Assembly: GCA_001051155.2 (NCBI GenBank)
Contig: JYIP02000005.1
Span: forward strand, 2,604,001 to 2,668,000
DNA: 64,000 bases
Reading direction: 5' to 3'
From: Chrysoporthe austroafricana
Lineage: Eukaryota > Ascomycota > Sordariomycetes > Diaporthales > Cryphonectriaceae
A program made the position numbers and the translations under genes. Shown here in pieces: positions 36,096 to 49,047 of this stretch. Under the pieces are notes generated by a model. It did not search any database. It saw only the letters and a list, made by a program, of their open reading frames with translations, and was not told the origin of the DNA. Each line of letters begins with the position of its first letter. Position 1 is the stretch's first letter.

Positions 36096-39000
36096 TCGTG
36101 ATGACGCGGGATGCTTGAGTTGCGACTGTTCAATGGCTCGCGCAAAGTGGGCGTGTTCCCCTTCCAGGACGGATTCTATGGGAAGTCGACATCATGACCC
36201 CATATCGGAACCGCCGAGACATAATGAAATGAGGGGGCCCTCTGGGATATTCGAATCATCCCAAGACCCGTGATAAATGATACATAGTATGCGAGGCTAT
36301 GGATCCTGGCGGCATTCAAAAAGAACGTCTCTTCGTATCGGTTGTGAATGCTGAAGAGGTCTAGGTCAAGGATGCTGATTCCATGGCAAATGGAGAAAAT
36401 TGATCAGTATAGACAGGTGTATATACAGATTAGACGAAGGGTAGACGGAGATCTACCAATTAGAGAATACTGACAGCATATCAAGAGCATCATGACCATA
36501 ACCTCTAGCCCAAGGAGCGCGTTTGCCCGAACCGGAGAACTTATGCGCCAGTGTCACGCCTTCTGACAAATGTCACTAATCCATGAACTTCGTCATCAGC
36601 CATGTTGCGCCCGAACTACAGCCTCAAAAGCCCAATTCGGATGGTAGCCGGCTCGTGAAAGCCACATTTTCCTAGCAGGCTTCTAGAAGGACTTTTGACA
36701 GAAGTTCCCTGCGCGACAAGACCTCGACACGCTAATACAGCTCACAGGGCTAGTCTAATAGATCGGCAGATGGCTCGACACATAGCATGACAACTCGCAT
36801 GCTCACGTGGGGCCATCTTCCTCACGGGCGACCAGGCCATGGCAAAAAGCCAGCGCGTCAGAGTAGGTGAACCATCCCGCGTCCTCACGACAGAAAGATG
36901 GATGACGAGCGCAGATCGCGGGGAGGGCAGGGCTTTTGCCTCCCACCATTTCCTGATTCGCCAGCGCCAACTGCTACATGACGCGGCCTCACCGACTACT
37001 GTATAGTACGTGCGCGCACGCATTTTCTGAATCAAGCCACTGGGTGGGAAGCCTGGTGGGGGGAGTGGCCAGCCGTGTCCCCCTTATTGGACTCTGGAAG
37101 ATGGTGTGGTGCTGTGCAAATTGTCTCCTCTTACGTGCCAAAAGCCTGAGCGGAAAGACAAGCCACACAATCCCCCCGTGGCTTTCCACGGTAATAGGCG
37201 GGCTTCCCTTCCGGCCTGGATGCTGTTGCATGTGACCATCTCACACTCACACCTCGGCGAGGGAGATGTTCTGATTTCCGGGGAGCGGAAGCTTCCGGCG
37301 GCCCACAGCTATGGAGGATGGGGGAGGTGAACGATCTAGAGGATGAACACGAGCCTGGCCACAGGGGTGGAAGATAAACTCTCATGGTTTTAATGATGCA
37401 TCACGCTTCTAGCCCAATCCCTACCTCGAGCGATCGAACCCAGTGTGACTCGCCAGAGTCGACCAGACGTGCCAACCCGACACACGAACCGTTGGTCAGA
37501 GCCCCCCGTCGACGTCTCCTAACTACCTATGGATTTCAGACAGGCAACCAGGCAGGTGGGAGTCCGGCGAACGCCTGGGGGAGAAACAGAGACAAGCAGC
37601 AGAGACAGAGAGAGACATGGGAACGCCGCGGCGGATAGGCAGCAAGGAGAGACATTGGTGGTGGCCCACTCGGACGAGCCGCTAGTCGTTGGGGTGAGCT
37701 GAAGACTGAGGATGAATGTGACTAAGGCTCTGAGGTTGGGTACTGATAGCAAGGCGTACATTTGTAATCTCGGTCACGAGCAGCGGGTGCGAAGGTTAAG
37801 CGTTGGTACCGAAACAACGTAGAGACGGATAGAGAGAGCAGAACCACAGCTGTCTCAACCGTCGACACGTATATTGGTAGAGATGAAAAAGTCTCAGGGG
37901 CAAAATCTCTATAATTGACCAAAGTTTTGCCATCGCTTTTCCTTCTCCTCGCGCAAAGGAAAAAGACGCCGGGGCCAGCCCCATCCGACACTCCAATCTT
38001 TGAGAGAGGGAGGTTGTTTGTTCCCTCCAATTCTTTGAGGCGCGATAGCGAACAGCAAGGTTGAGGGGGAAAAGAAATGTCAAAGTCATGATCTCGGTTG
38101 AATCTGCTCCAGAAGCCGCATCACATCAAAGCCAAAAGGCTCTTTGATTTGAGGTGTTGAAAGCAAGCGATGCAGCTATAAATCCAGACAAGCAAGCAAG
38201 CAAGCGACTGAGATTGGCCTGGTCCGTCCGTAGAAACGTAGCGTCGCAGCAGTCCAGCATCAGCAGCACAGCATCCTCTGCACACAAGACGCACCGGGAG
38301 CAAGCCTAACGAGGGAGATGAGGTGAGATACCTGCATGCTGCTTGCAGGTTCCCGAATCTATGCGTTATCCCGCTCGGGCACCGCGAAGGCCACAGCCTG
38401 TCGAGCGTTGTCGTGCACCGCCTATCTTGCCAACGTCCTGAGCTTCCGCACGCTCGGCATTTTTCCAAGCCAGTTTCTCCGTTGCTCTCTCCGTCTTCGA
38501 TCGCTTTCTCCAGTAAGCCCCACAAAATCCCGTCTTTAGGTACTACTGCTCGTTCAAACAGACAGCCGCTAATGCAGCTACCCGTTAGAATGTACAGATC
38601 GATCGCCCTAATCCCAGCTTCAGGGATTGGCCGCATGAGCCAGCGAACCAGTGGTCCGAACCAGCTGCCCAGCTGTCAACCACCAGCAGCCAGAACGCCC
38701 AAGCCCAGCGGAGAGCGACAGCCGGCAGCATCGTGCCGTGCCATACCATAGTACCGTCCTTGAAGGGGGGCGGAATTAAGTGTTAGAGCAAGATACCAAC
38801 AGACATCGCGCCGGACTAGAAAAGAGACTAGACCGATCTCCTGACGTCAAAGGAATGCGGGTGGGCAAGTTATGCGCGGACCAATGAGTAGCCGCGTACG
38901 TTTGCGGCAAGCCAACCAGTCGGTCGTTTCTTCTCTCCACCTCTCCACACTGGCGAGAGTGGTTGTCTCAGCTACGGCACCGCGGATCGGCTCCGCGGGT

Positions 39001-40602
39001 GAGCTCCACTGAATCCGCTGTTGGGCGCCAGCCGCGAGACACGTTGAGAGCTTGAGGCAACAGGCTTTGGGTCGTTGCACCCGTACCATGATCATGGTTT
39101 GCCTGGGTCGGTCGAGTCCTCATCCTTTCCACCACGCACTTCGACCTCCCGACTAAACCAATGGCCATCAGTCTGGTGAGATCACAGTCCATCATGCTTG
39201 CCCATTGGAGGATAGACAGGCAGATGCGTGAACAGGTGGAGCGAGAGCTTGTTATCCCGTCCCAGTTCCTGCCAGCTTCTGGCTCACAGTGAATGTTTGC
39301 TAGCGGCATTCATCTCCAGCGCAGCTCGAACCGGTGAGTTCAGGCCAGCGCTGCCTTCGACACTTGCGTGAGGCGACGAGACTTTTCCTGTGGGATGTCA
39401 GGGATCCGGGCTCTTGTTCAAAAGCACCAGTGCCAAATTCTCCGCCATCGTGACATGAACATTTCGGCCGTAGATGAGACGGAGCGTCCAGACTAATCGG
39501 GGGCCCAGATCCCGAGGAAGGCCAGAAAGACCTGGTGCGCTACGGCAAGTTCCGAGGCCTTTCATGTGGATTGTGACCTCAGAAAACCGTTAGCAGGATG
39601 GGTTCGCTGGCACTGGCCTGAGGCTTTGGCCGAATACGGTAATCGGCTTCGCCGCATATAGTACCTAGCCCACCCCCAAACCTCCCACACTACCGCAGTC
39701 GTCCAAAATGGCCTGGAGATACAAATACAGGGTCCTCAACTAGTCCCGATTCTTCTGCCTGTTTGAGAGGACTTCGCGACAAAGCCCTGACAACAAAGAC
39801 ACTGCCCAAGCTCCTCCGGGTCCCGTACCCCAGGGCCAAAAGTACGTACAGACGATAGGACAAAGAAACAAAAATAAACCAGCTATTCTTTGAGAACATA
39901 TGAAGGCAACCCTCCAGGAACCAAGGCAAATGTGGATGAAGCCATCCCAGCGGCCAACATCCAAGGCTGAGGCTGCTATTCCAGTACAGCAGTGTCACGC
40001 CTCGTCCTTAGGCAAAGCAGGATACCCCTGCCACTTGGCTCTCTGCAACAGGTTCGTACCGACCATTTGAAGCCGCATCCTGCTGCTTCTCCCGCTTCTG
40101 CTTCTGTCGACGAGAGACAAACCACTCCTGACATGATCTCAGCCCAGCCGCATACCCCGGGATACAGAAGCCACCACTAGGATAGCACAGCGAACACACC
40201 CTGCTACGGCGCTTGCCACGAAACCAAGAATCGGATCAGTCAGTCAATAGAGAGCTTCCAGAAGACCTGGCGTCTCGGACTGTTTAAGAACCCATCCCCT
40301 GCCCTTTCAACCTCTGCGTGGCGACGAGGTCTGAGCACTGTCAAGGGCCACAGCCAATTTGAGCCAGCCTGCCAGCGATTGCTCAACCAAGTCCCTCTCG
40401 TCTTAACTCTTTCAAGCAAGTCTCGGAGCAGAGGGAGTTTAGGCAGGCGACCGTCAGTCAGCCACATCAAATACCCATCTCGGGCTTGTATCCTTCCTTC
40501 CGACATCTCAGGCTTTCAACAGCTGGCAACTCTGGAGCGACCGATTGGGTCATCCATCTCAGCCTCCGCAGGTCGTCTGCAGAGCTGGGCTTAGCGAAAG
40601 CC
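36096..40602. other. 4.5-kb non-coding stretch before the HMG gene
   Basis: The first few hundred bases are the PHD gene's 3' region. The rest has no frame with protein character. The right end (about 39.9-40.6 kb) probably belongs to a long leader of the HMG-box gene, as is usual for developmental regulators; that is inference. Confidence 0.4.
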
Positions 40603-42383
40603 ATGGCACAGGCCACTCCTCTGTCTCCGTCTGTCAAGATGGAACCCACCACCAGCCTGCCTCTTTCGCCGACAGCGTCATCCAACGATGGCCAACTTCC
40701 GCAGGGCTTCGACGAGCTGGTGCACCACAACGCGACTTCATATCCTCGCGAACAAGTTGCAATCGAAGCAGCCAGTGCCCACAGCACTTCCCAACCCGAC
40801 TCGAGGATGTCAACTCCTGCACCCCATAGTGCCGTGAATCCTCACTCCACGCAGTATGACCTCCCACCACAGCAGCAACAACTGTACGCGGATGACTACC
40901 CGTATCAGGGTCAGCCCGTATATGACACTCACGACGGTGTCTATCCGTCACCAGATGAGGTGAGTTCTTCCGGTGCCGAATGCATGACTCCTTTGCTCAT
41001 AGTCGCATGATTTAGCCACCGTACAGTACCCCGGCGTCGTCACCATCGCAGCGTTCCGACATGCTCAGCCTGCGCAATGGCGCAATCCCGAGACCAGCAG
41101 ACGTTCCCAGACCTATAGTATCGAAGAGCCGCGTCCAGAAGCCCAAGAGAAAGAAGGGTCGCGACAAGTCGGACAGGGTGCATCTCGAGAAGCCCCTGAG
41201 CGAGATGGGGGAGGAGTGGAAGAAATCCATGGTGGAGATCGAGGCATACATCAATCGAACAATCGAGGTGCGCAGGAAGGAGATCGAGACGGATCGCAAA
41301 CAACCTGGCAAAATCAAGCGACCCATGAACTCCTTCATGCTGTACCGAAAGGCGTTCCAGAACCATACCAAAGCGTACTGCGAACACAACAACCACCAGG
41401 TCGTGTCCAAGGTCTGTGGTGCTAGCTGGGATCAAGAGCCGGACCACATCAGGAAACAATTCGCCGATTGGGCAAAGCTGGAGCGTGCGAACCACCAGAA
41501 AGCTCATCCTGGTTACAAGTTCACGCCCGCCAAGCCCAAGAACCAGAAGCGCAAGCGAGACTCAGACGATGAGGCTTCGGATCTCGAGATGTATGACTGG
41601 GAAGGTAGTCAGAGGGGCAAGAGGGAGCGCTCGCAGACAGGAACCCCCATACCAGAACATGAGCTGTATGCGCACCCTCAAGGATACTACCTACCGCCGT
41701 CGCAGTACCCACAGCATCAGCAGATGATGCATTCACGCGCAATGTTGTCGTCCTATGGATACAACAACCCAAACAAGCAGATGCCAGCACCATATGGCTC
41801 AATGGCCCTCGGCCAATCTGGTCAATACTTGTCGTCTAATTCCATGGCGAATGCGCACTACCAACAGCGCGGGTACGCAGTGGAGGACGTCTCGTACCAT
41901 AAGACGGCATCTCCGGGCAATCCATACCACCCGTCACTGCAGTCGGGCCTGATGGATCCGTTTGCATCCACTCCGCAGCATCATGGTTTGGAACACACCC
42001 CTCCACCTGCACAGTTCGCGCAGAGTGATCATGTCGAGCCTGGGATGTACCCTATGCCCGACAGCACATTCGATCCCAGCAATCCGCTGCAGCTCCCTGA
42101 GCACGCCATCGAGAACACAGAACTCCACTTCGGCCTCGATGATCAAGGCCTGCAGCAAGCTGTGGCGGATGGACTGCCGAAGGATTTCGGTAGTGGAAAC
42201 CTTCTGCAAGATCAGCAAGCACAGCAGCTGCTAAAAGGCAATGATGAGAGTTGGGACATCCAGCCCCTTGATGAGGGACAGGCTGGTGAACAGTACGATC
42301 AATGGGATGTGGACCCCTCGCTGTCTCAACCTTACGCAGGGAACGACCCGCCTCTATCGGAGACGTACACTGCACAGGACTGA
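40603..42383 (+). CDS. HMG-box transcription factor (MATA-HMG type)
   Basis: Sequence-specific DNA-binding regulator of about 574 residues. Exons 40603-40959 and 41016-42383 with a 56-bp intron (GTGAGT ... TTTAG). The start ATG has a good context (aaagccATGg). The single HMG box (about residues 218-290) begins KIKRPMNSFMLYRK and continues through SWDQEP, FADWAKLE and HPGYKFTP. The RPMNSFMLYRK / PGYKF pattern marks the MATA-HMG group that includes mating-type and Ste11/FMF-1/HMG5-like sexual-development regulators. A basic segment (KPKRKKGRDK) lies upstream, and KNQKRKR, a likely nuclear signal, directly follows the box. The rest is Gln/Pro/Tyr/Ser-rich and disordered, ending in an acidic tail. 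No flanking APN2 or SLA2 genes are seen, so this is not the mating-type locus in its usual setting. The exact orthologue is uncertain. Confidence 0.87.
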
Positions 42384-43152
42384 AAGAGGGACGTGGTTTC
42401 GATTGTAGTAATTTCCCCAACCTTGTCTTCATGAGTTTCGTTTTCATTGTGGTGTGGACATTGTGGCGAAAACGACTAGACTTTGGCGTCAAGAATGGGA
42501 GGCACTGGTTCTGGCGTTAGCGAGACGGTCAATGGTCGTGATGATTGATTCCCCAGGAACCTATGAGTGTTCGGATGAGACAGCTGATGCACGGGAAAGG
42601 AGTTGGTGGCTTGCATGATGCGTACGATAGACTTTTAATTTTACTCTCCTGTTCGAACCCTCCGAATTAGATGACCACCGTGATCCTGACGCCGAGATTC
42701 ACGATATCATGCCAGGGACGTTTCGTGTCATGGGCCGCCGAAGCTGGAAACGATGTTGATGCGAAAGTGATGACTCGGGGCTGAACAATACTATTGTTGT
42801 TTGCATTGTTGATTGTGGAGGAGACCTGGCCCCTGACGGATCGAATAAATGCTCAGAGCAGGTGACAAGCAGGAAGTTGCTGCCTCGACATGGTGGGATG
42901 CGCCATAAAACGCACTCAGGTTGCACAAGGAGGCCGTTAGATTGAGAAAAACACATGTGGGTGGAATTAATCCGACCGAAAGCCAGCTGAGTCTCGAGAT
43001 GAAGTTGGCCGGCGCCCCGATAATTGCATACCCTTAACGTGGGATGAGGTGGTCCGAGCTCTCCTTTCCCGCAGTCACAAGTAGCAGCAGCTACCATGTA
43101 CCAAATACCAAGGGTTCTGATCAGATCAACCTCGACGTGCCTAAAGCCCAAA
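42384..43152. other. Intergenic region HMG to EMC5
   Basis: 3' region of the HMG-box gene and promoter of EMC5, no gene seen. Confidence 0.4.
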
Positions 43153-43636
43153 ATGACTTGGATGTCGAAGGCCATAACGACGCTGGGTCTTATGCTAGTA
43201 GCACATGCGTATGTTCTACGATCGTACCACGCAATACGCTTTGTTTCCCCAAGCTGACGAATTCTCGCACAGTTGCTACTCCGCCCAAGAGCACTCGGCC
43301 CTTCAGTCTCTTCGAGCGACCAGCGCAACCCTCCACACCACACAGGCCTCCACCTCGCTGCCGGTCGACATCTCCATCGAGACGGTCGTGGGCCTCTTCA
43401 TCGCGGTGCTGGGATTGGTGGCGGGTACGCCCAAGCTGCGGCCGGTCCAATGGCGGGTGTGGGCGGGCAAGGTCGAGCGCGAGGGCGAGCAGGGGTTCCT
43501 GAGGAGCAATGGCGAGGTCGAGAAGGACTTTGTCGGCAATCCGTTCCGTGTGCTGGAGACAAGACCCGGATTCGTGGACATCCGGTCCCAGAGGAAGGAG
43601 TTTGCTGAGTGGGTGCGGACTGGTGGGAAGTCCTGA
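43153..43636 (+). CDS. EMC5: ER membrane protein complex subunit 5 (EMC5/MMgT family)
   Basis: Small two-helix membrane protein, a core subunit of the ER membrane complex that inserts and chaperones transmembrane proteins. Exons 43153-43208 and 43273-43636 with a 64-bp intron (GTATGT ... CGCACAG), giving about 139 residues. Exon 1 encodes the first hydrophobic helix (AITTLGLMLVAHA), and the junction gives AHACYSAQEHSAL, matching the family's conserved start. The second helix (ISIETVVGLFIAVLGLVAG) is followed by the characteristic LRPVQWRVWAGKVEREGEQGF, NPFRVLETRPGFVDIR and KEFAEWV blocks. Exon 1 is too short to be seen as an open frame and rests on motif continuity and splice signals. A second ATG four codons in is possible. 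Confidence 0.9.
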
Positions 43637-44198
43637 GCCGAGCTGAACTAAACAGCCGAAAGATCTGCGAGGAACATGAAAGGCCAGGGCACAAGCAAGC
43701 GCAAATCAGACGAGTGTCGGGAAAAATCATGTGAATACCTGCGTGAGGTATTGAGGCAAAGGCTGATCGAGGCCACGTGCTGCCACTCTCACCAGACGTA
43801 GGAGACTGCCTGGCGGGTCCCATCCTACGACACTGGTCACGTACCTCAAGCGTTTTTTTACCCTGCTGGCCTCAGGGAAAGTCATATATATACGAGATTT
43901 GGAGGTCTCAAAAAGCGGTCAAGCAAGGTGTGTCAGCCGTCCTGGTGAACTTGGCGGGAGCGGCCCTTTTGAGGAGGGAACCTGGTTTGCACCTGCCCTG
44001 TGGGACGAGCTACTTCTCACCCGATGCCTATCCTCTCGCCTAGGCAAGAGTCATTGTGTAAAGTACGCATCAGCGCCAGTGGCAGCCTAATCCTTCAACT
44101 TGACTCCTCGATGCTATATACTCCTTTTGTTACCGTGTTGTTGTCCTTGGTCCCCTCCAAATCCTGTTTGCACGCTTCGGATAGGTGTCCCTGTTCTC
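43637..44198. other. Intergenic region EMC5 to MSH5
   Basis: MSH5 promoter; a TATATATA-containing stretch lies near 43885-43893 and another TATATA near 44113. No gene seen. Confidence 0.4.
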
Positions 44199-47100
44199 AT
44201 GTCGTCTCGAGGGAGCAGCAGGCGACCGAACCCGGCCGCGCGAACACCGTCTGTCGCGCCTTTCAGCTCAACGTCCTCGGTGGCTCGAAATGGTCCAGGA
44301 CGTGGGAGCAGCAGGTCGATCAACGTGACTCGTACTCCTGTGCGTCCCTCGCCGCCGATCTTCTCATCCCCGGTGCCAGCACCACATTCGAGACAAGAAC
44401 TAAACAGGCGTCTCGCGCCAATCCACCCACGTTCAGCTTCGGCCGCCTCTCTATGTTCTACACCATCATTGCCTGCGTATCCACAGGCTGCAGCAGGGCG
44501 ATTGTCCCCTCTACCGAGATCTGCAGCAACATCATCACTCCTGCGGGCAAATCAACATGGAGACAGCCAAGCGGGTCTCGATTCGAGCGAATATCCAGGT
44601 GAGGACGAGCCTGAGGGTCTAGACGAGATTATCATGGCCATCGATATGAAAGACAACGGAACTGTGGGCTGCGCCTACTATGTCGCTGTCGACGAGGCAC
44701 TGTTCCTCCAGGAGGATATACCAATGGCCGGCATCGAGTTCGTCGAAACACTTCTGCTGCGAATAGAGCCAACTACTATCCTTATCTCCCTCCGCAGTCC
44801 CGACAGACTGGTCGAGTTCCTTGAAGCCGGAGCTCAAGACTTTGAAGGGAATCGAGGCAATCATTGTGAGGGTACGAGACCTGACGCTGATCATTAGAAC
44901 CAAGCTGATGTGCCCTGCAGGTGACTTTCGTGGTGCTTATATACTGCACACTTTGGGTTCCTCGGAATTTAACTATGAAAGCGCCAAGAGCCACCTCATG
45001 AATCTCAACCTGGAGGCTTTGGGCTCGAGGACCATGCATTTCAACACAGTAGCTGAAGAGGAAACGGACGGCGCAGTGGGCGAGCAAGCAAGCAGTCGTG
45101 GACATACAAGACTCATTCGGCTTGCCACCTTCATCAATCTGGACAGTCGCATATCTGTGAGTATTAGCCATCTTGCGGTCTCGATTGGTACTGATGAGGG
45201 CGGTAGGTTGGTTGCGCTGGAGCAGTCCTCAGCGATGTCCAACGCAGACGAGCTGCAGACTACCTGCCAAATGACCCGGATGCGAGGTTCGCCTTCCGTG
45301 TCCGCTCGATCGAGATGTTCACGCTTTCCAACGCAATGTTCATCAATGCCGACACTCTAGCGTCTCTGCAGATCCTCGGATCCGAGAACCACCCAAACCA
45401 TATGAATCAAGGGCCTGACAGGTCTAAGTCAGGGGTAAAGGAGAGTCTCTCCGCCTATGGCCTATTCCATGTCTTGACTCACACTGCACAAGGCAAACAG
45501 AGACTCCGCCAATTGTTTCTACGCCCAAGTATCGACTTAGACTTGATTCACGAACGGCAACGCACCATCTCCGTCTTCGTACGAGCCGAGAATAATTCCG
45601 ATATAAGTCATATCTGCAAAATTCTTCGAAAGATCAAAAACGTCAAGACGTATCTCATGCAGCTAAAGAAAGGGGCCAACTTGGCAGGAGGCCAGAGCCC
45701 AACAGCGCGAAGCACCTGGGCAACATTGCAAGCCTTTTCAGCTTACACGATTGAACTGCGCGAAGCAGTACGCAAAGTCCAAGGGGCAGAAACACTTGCC
45801 ATCACTTCAATGGTGAGTTGGATTGACGCCTTCCCTGTGGCTTAGGATTAATACACGAACACAGATAGTTGATGGCATCTCATCGAACGAGCTCAGACAA
45901 GTAGGTGAGCTCATTGCCAACACCATCGACTTTCCGCAATCCAAAGAAACTCGCAGGACTTGCGTCTTGCCGAACATAGATCCGGAGCTGGATGATCTGA
46001 AGCGTAATTACGATGGTCTAGAACACTTCCTGAACGAGGTCGCCGCCCACTTAATCGCAGAGATCCCGGAGTGGGGGCAACCGTATGTGAAGAACTGTAT
46101 CTTCTATCCTCAAATCGGGTTCCTTACTGTTGTGAGCCTCGACCCTGAGACAGGACATGGCAAATATGAAGGTGAAGGACATGACGATGATGTCTGGGAA
46201 AGCATGTTCGTAACGGATGGAGATATATACTACAAGAATCGACGCATGAGAGAGCTGGATGGACAGTATGGAGATTTGTACTGCATGATTGTTGGTGGGT
46301 CTCTCCCTGCCTTACGATTCAAACTCCCATAGCTGACCATGGACTGTAGATAAAGAAATCGAGATTGTCTACGAGCTGGGCGTCAAAATTTTACACCACG
46401 AGGAGGCCTTAATCACTGCGTCTGATCTCTGCGGCGAGCTTGACAGTCTCCTTGCACTTGCTCTCGGGGCGGATAAGTACAAGCTGACAGCACCACGGAT
46501 GACTACCGCAAACATCATTCGAATACGAGAAGGCCGTCATCCTCTGCAAGAGCTCGTTGTGCCGTCATTTATTGCAAATGATACTCTTCTTTATGGTGGT
46601 AGCGGTGGGAATGAAGAGGATCATTCTGTCTTTACAGATGACATGGAAAACCTTCCAAATGTCATGGTCATGACGGGGCCTAATCACTCAGGCAAGAGTG
46701 TCTACCTGAAGCAAGTCGCACTCATAGTGTTTCTTGCCCATATCGGTAGCTTTGTGCCCGCGGATCATGCTTGCATTGGGCTGACTGATCGCCTTCTCAC
46801 TCGAATCGCTACGAGGGAGAGCGTCTCACGCAATGAGAGTGCTTTCGCGATTGACCTGAAGCAGGCTGCATTCTCCATCAACTTTGCCACTCGCCGCAGT
46901 CTCATCCTTGTTGACGAATTTGGGAAGGGTACCAACTCACTGGACGGCGCCGGCTTAGTTACAGCCCTTCTCGACCACTTTCTTAGCCTTGGTAACGAGG
47001 CGCCTAAGGTTTTAGCCGCCACCCATTTCCACGAGATCTTCGAGCACGACTTCCTCAATGATAACCCAAGACTTTCACTTGCTCACATGGACGTTCGTAT

Positions 47101-47476
47101 TGATCTTGAAGCCGAGAATAAGGAAGATCAGGTCACATATCTCTTTCGTCTAACGCCTGGCCGGTGCGCATCCAGCTTTGGGAGCCGATGTGCGGCGATA
47201 AATGGTGTCGATGAGGCCGTCGTTCAAAGAGCAGATGCAATCGCTCTTTTACTAGCTCGGGGCGAGGATCTGCGGGCTGCTTGTGCTCGGCTATCGGAGC
47301 AGGAGACTGAGAGGCTTGAGGAGGCAGAGTTCGTCGCCCGTGACTTCCTTGAGATGAACTTCGCGGCTCCGTCTCCAGGACAAAAAGGTCAGGGCCCGGA
47401 CGACTCAAAGTCGACTAGGGCACAGTTGCAGGAAGTGCTGAGCGGTTCGAGCTCCATGGCTGAGTCGATTCGTTGA
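44199..47476 (+). CDS. MSH5: Meiotic MutS homologue MSH5
   Basis: Partner of MSH4 in the MutS-gamma clamp that stabilises recombination intermediates and promotes crossovers. Five exons: 44199-44871, 44921-45156, 45207-45812, 45865-46294 and 46350-47476, with introns of 49-55 bp, giving about 1023 residues. After about 140 Ser/Pro/Arg-rich residues the conserved part begins with IIMAIDMKDNGTVGCAYY, the MSH5-type start lacking the mismatch-recognition domain I of repair MutS proteins. Core and lever blocks follow: SLSAYGLFHVL, RLRQLFLRPSIDL, IKNVKTYL, VLPNIDPELDD and MIVDKEIEIVYELG (spelled across intron 4). The ATPase has Walker A TGPNHSGKS (about 757-765), SFVPADHACIGLTDRLLTRI, and Walker B LILVDEFGKGT (about 833). 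MSH5 rather than MSH4 is chosen from the DEFGKGT and SFVPA patterns and the N-terminal block. Presence of an intact copy implies a meiotic lineage. Confidence 0.93.
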
Positions 47477-49047
47477 TTGTTCATGTCTCGCTTCATTTGT
47501 CTTAAAAGCAATGTTGTTGTAAGCTCATATGACTATATTTCCTTAAATTTCCGCAACAGTTCTCACATTGCTCAACGAGACCGTACTATCGAAACTTGTT
47601 GTCTTTGAGGGGGCCTATTCGGCACCTCGACCCAAACAGGGTGAGCTTCGTCTCTCGGTGCTTTGCCCTCATCAAACTTGATCCTAAATCTCGGTCTTCT
47701 CTACTTCCTTCCCATCTCATGGACCGCCTTGCAACGAGTACTTTCTTGTGACTCCACTTTCGGGTGCAGCATTTCAATTAATCTTGTCAAACTCCCTGTT
47801 TATCGTCAAAACATCGAATTTCCTGGCTAGCCTATGTATGTTGCGTGTAGTTGCATCCGATGATAACGTCCCGCGTGGACCTTAGATTGTTCCTATCCAG
47901 CATGCCCGTTGCTTCGTAAACGCTGCATATTTACGCATACTCTCGTGTACAAATTTCTCCATCGCAGCGTCGTTGTAGTTTGAGCTGATGCTGCTTTGTG
48001 TAGAGATTGCTTGATCTAGCTGGAGGCCCTGCTCGACTCCTATCTAAACACATTGTTTGTCTCATATATGATCTATTTTACGACATGCTGGGCAACAGAC
48101 GCGTAACTGGGTATTAAACTGCATATAGGGGCGAAGATTAGCATTAAACATGGCTATCAGAAACAGCCTACGTGCTGGAGCAGCCTTATCAAACCCATTC
48201 TTCGAATTGAAGTTTTTGTACGCACATCATAGATGTCCGGGTAGTGGCGAGGGTTAGAGGAGGCGGTGAAAACAAGGATAGAGGGTAGAACGGCAAGTCT
48301 GCCCGCGTGTCATGCATTTTCAGACGACGTCGAAAGCGATCAAATGTGTCCTTTTGGATCCACTAGCTGGGAGCGACGACGCGTAAATAGTCATTCGATA
48401 AATCGGTTTAGATGATTATTATCCTTCCTGGGACGATCTATGGTCCCCTCAACGTCTGATACTCGAGCCTTGGCAAGGCTACGCGTTCGAGAGGCTCTAC
48501 GGCTTTACTGCGGCCACGATCGTCACTACTTTTGTCAAGTCCGCAGGTGTTCTGTTCTGTTTCGTCTGGTTTACTGCACTATTCGGCAGGGAAGCTGCGC
48601 ATTGCCAAGCCATCTCAAGCCATTGACAGCAACTATAAATAGCCATGTGAATTGCGGAGGCCGAAATACTGAAGCCTTTAACAAGGCTCGGGCAAGGTGC
48701 GGTGAAATGCTGCTAAGGAATGTTTGTTCTTAACTTCTGCCACTCGCCACGATAGCATCGGAAGGAGGGCGAGTGGGCATGTCCTACTATCGAAACAGGA
48801 CGAGTCGGGCCTGAGGACACAGAGTATAAAGACTTTCGTTGAGGATCTGCGATCAAGTCAACTTGCAGTGTGTACGTCTCATCGTTATATTAAGTCGTCT
48901 TTCATTCATATAATTAATACTCAGGGAAGGAGTCTCTTCAGTATTCATCAATCTTATATTCGGCACAGGCGGCCTGTCCTTTCAGAGCATACCCTTTTCA
49001 AGAAATCGGCGCTATATTCCGCGTCTCAGCACTAATAGCGCATCACA
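47477..49047. other. Intergenic region downstream of MSH5
   Basis: 1.6 kb without a supportable gene, partly AT-rich (for example 47.8-48.2 kb). Confidence 0.4.

Noticed and set aside
37381..37480. Possible tRNA B-box (GGTTCGATC on the minus strand)
   Set aside because: No A-box or acceptor stem at the right distance.
38121..38636. 171-codon minus-strand frame upstream of the HMG gene
   Set aside because: Cys/Arg/Leu-rich noise without start context, domain or splice support.
40603..47476. Mating-type locus (HMG-box gene near a meiotic gene)
   Set aside because: The usual flanking genes APN2 and SLA2 are absent, there is no alpha-box gene, and the HMG protein is larger than MAT1-2-1 products.
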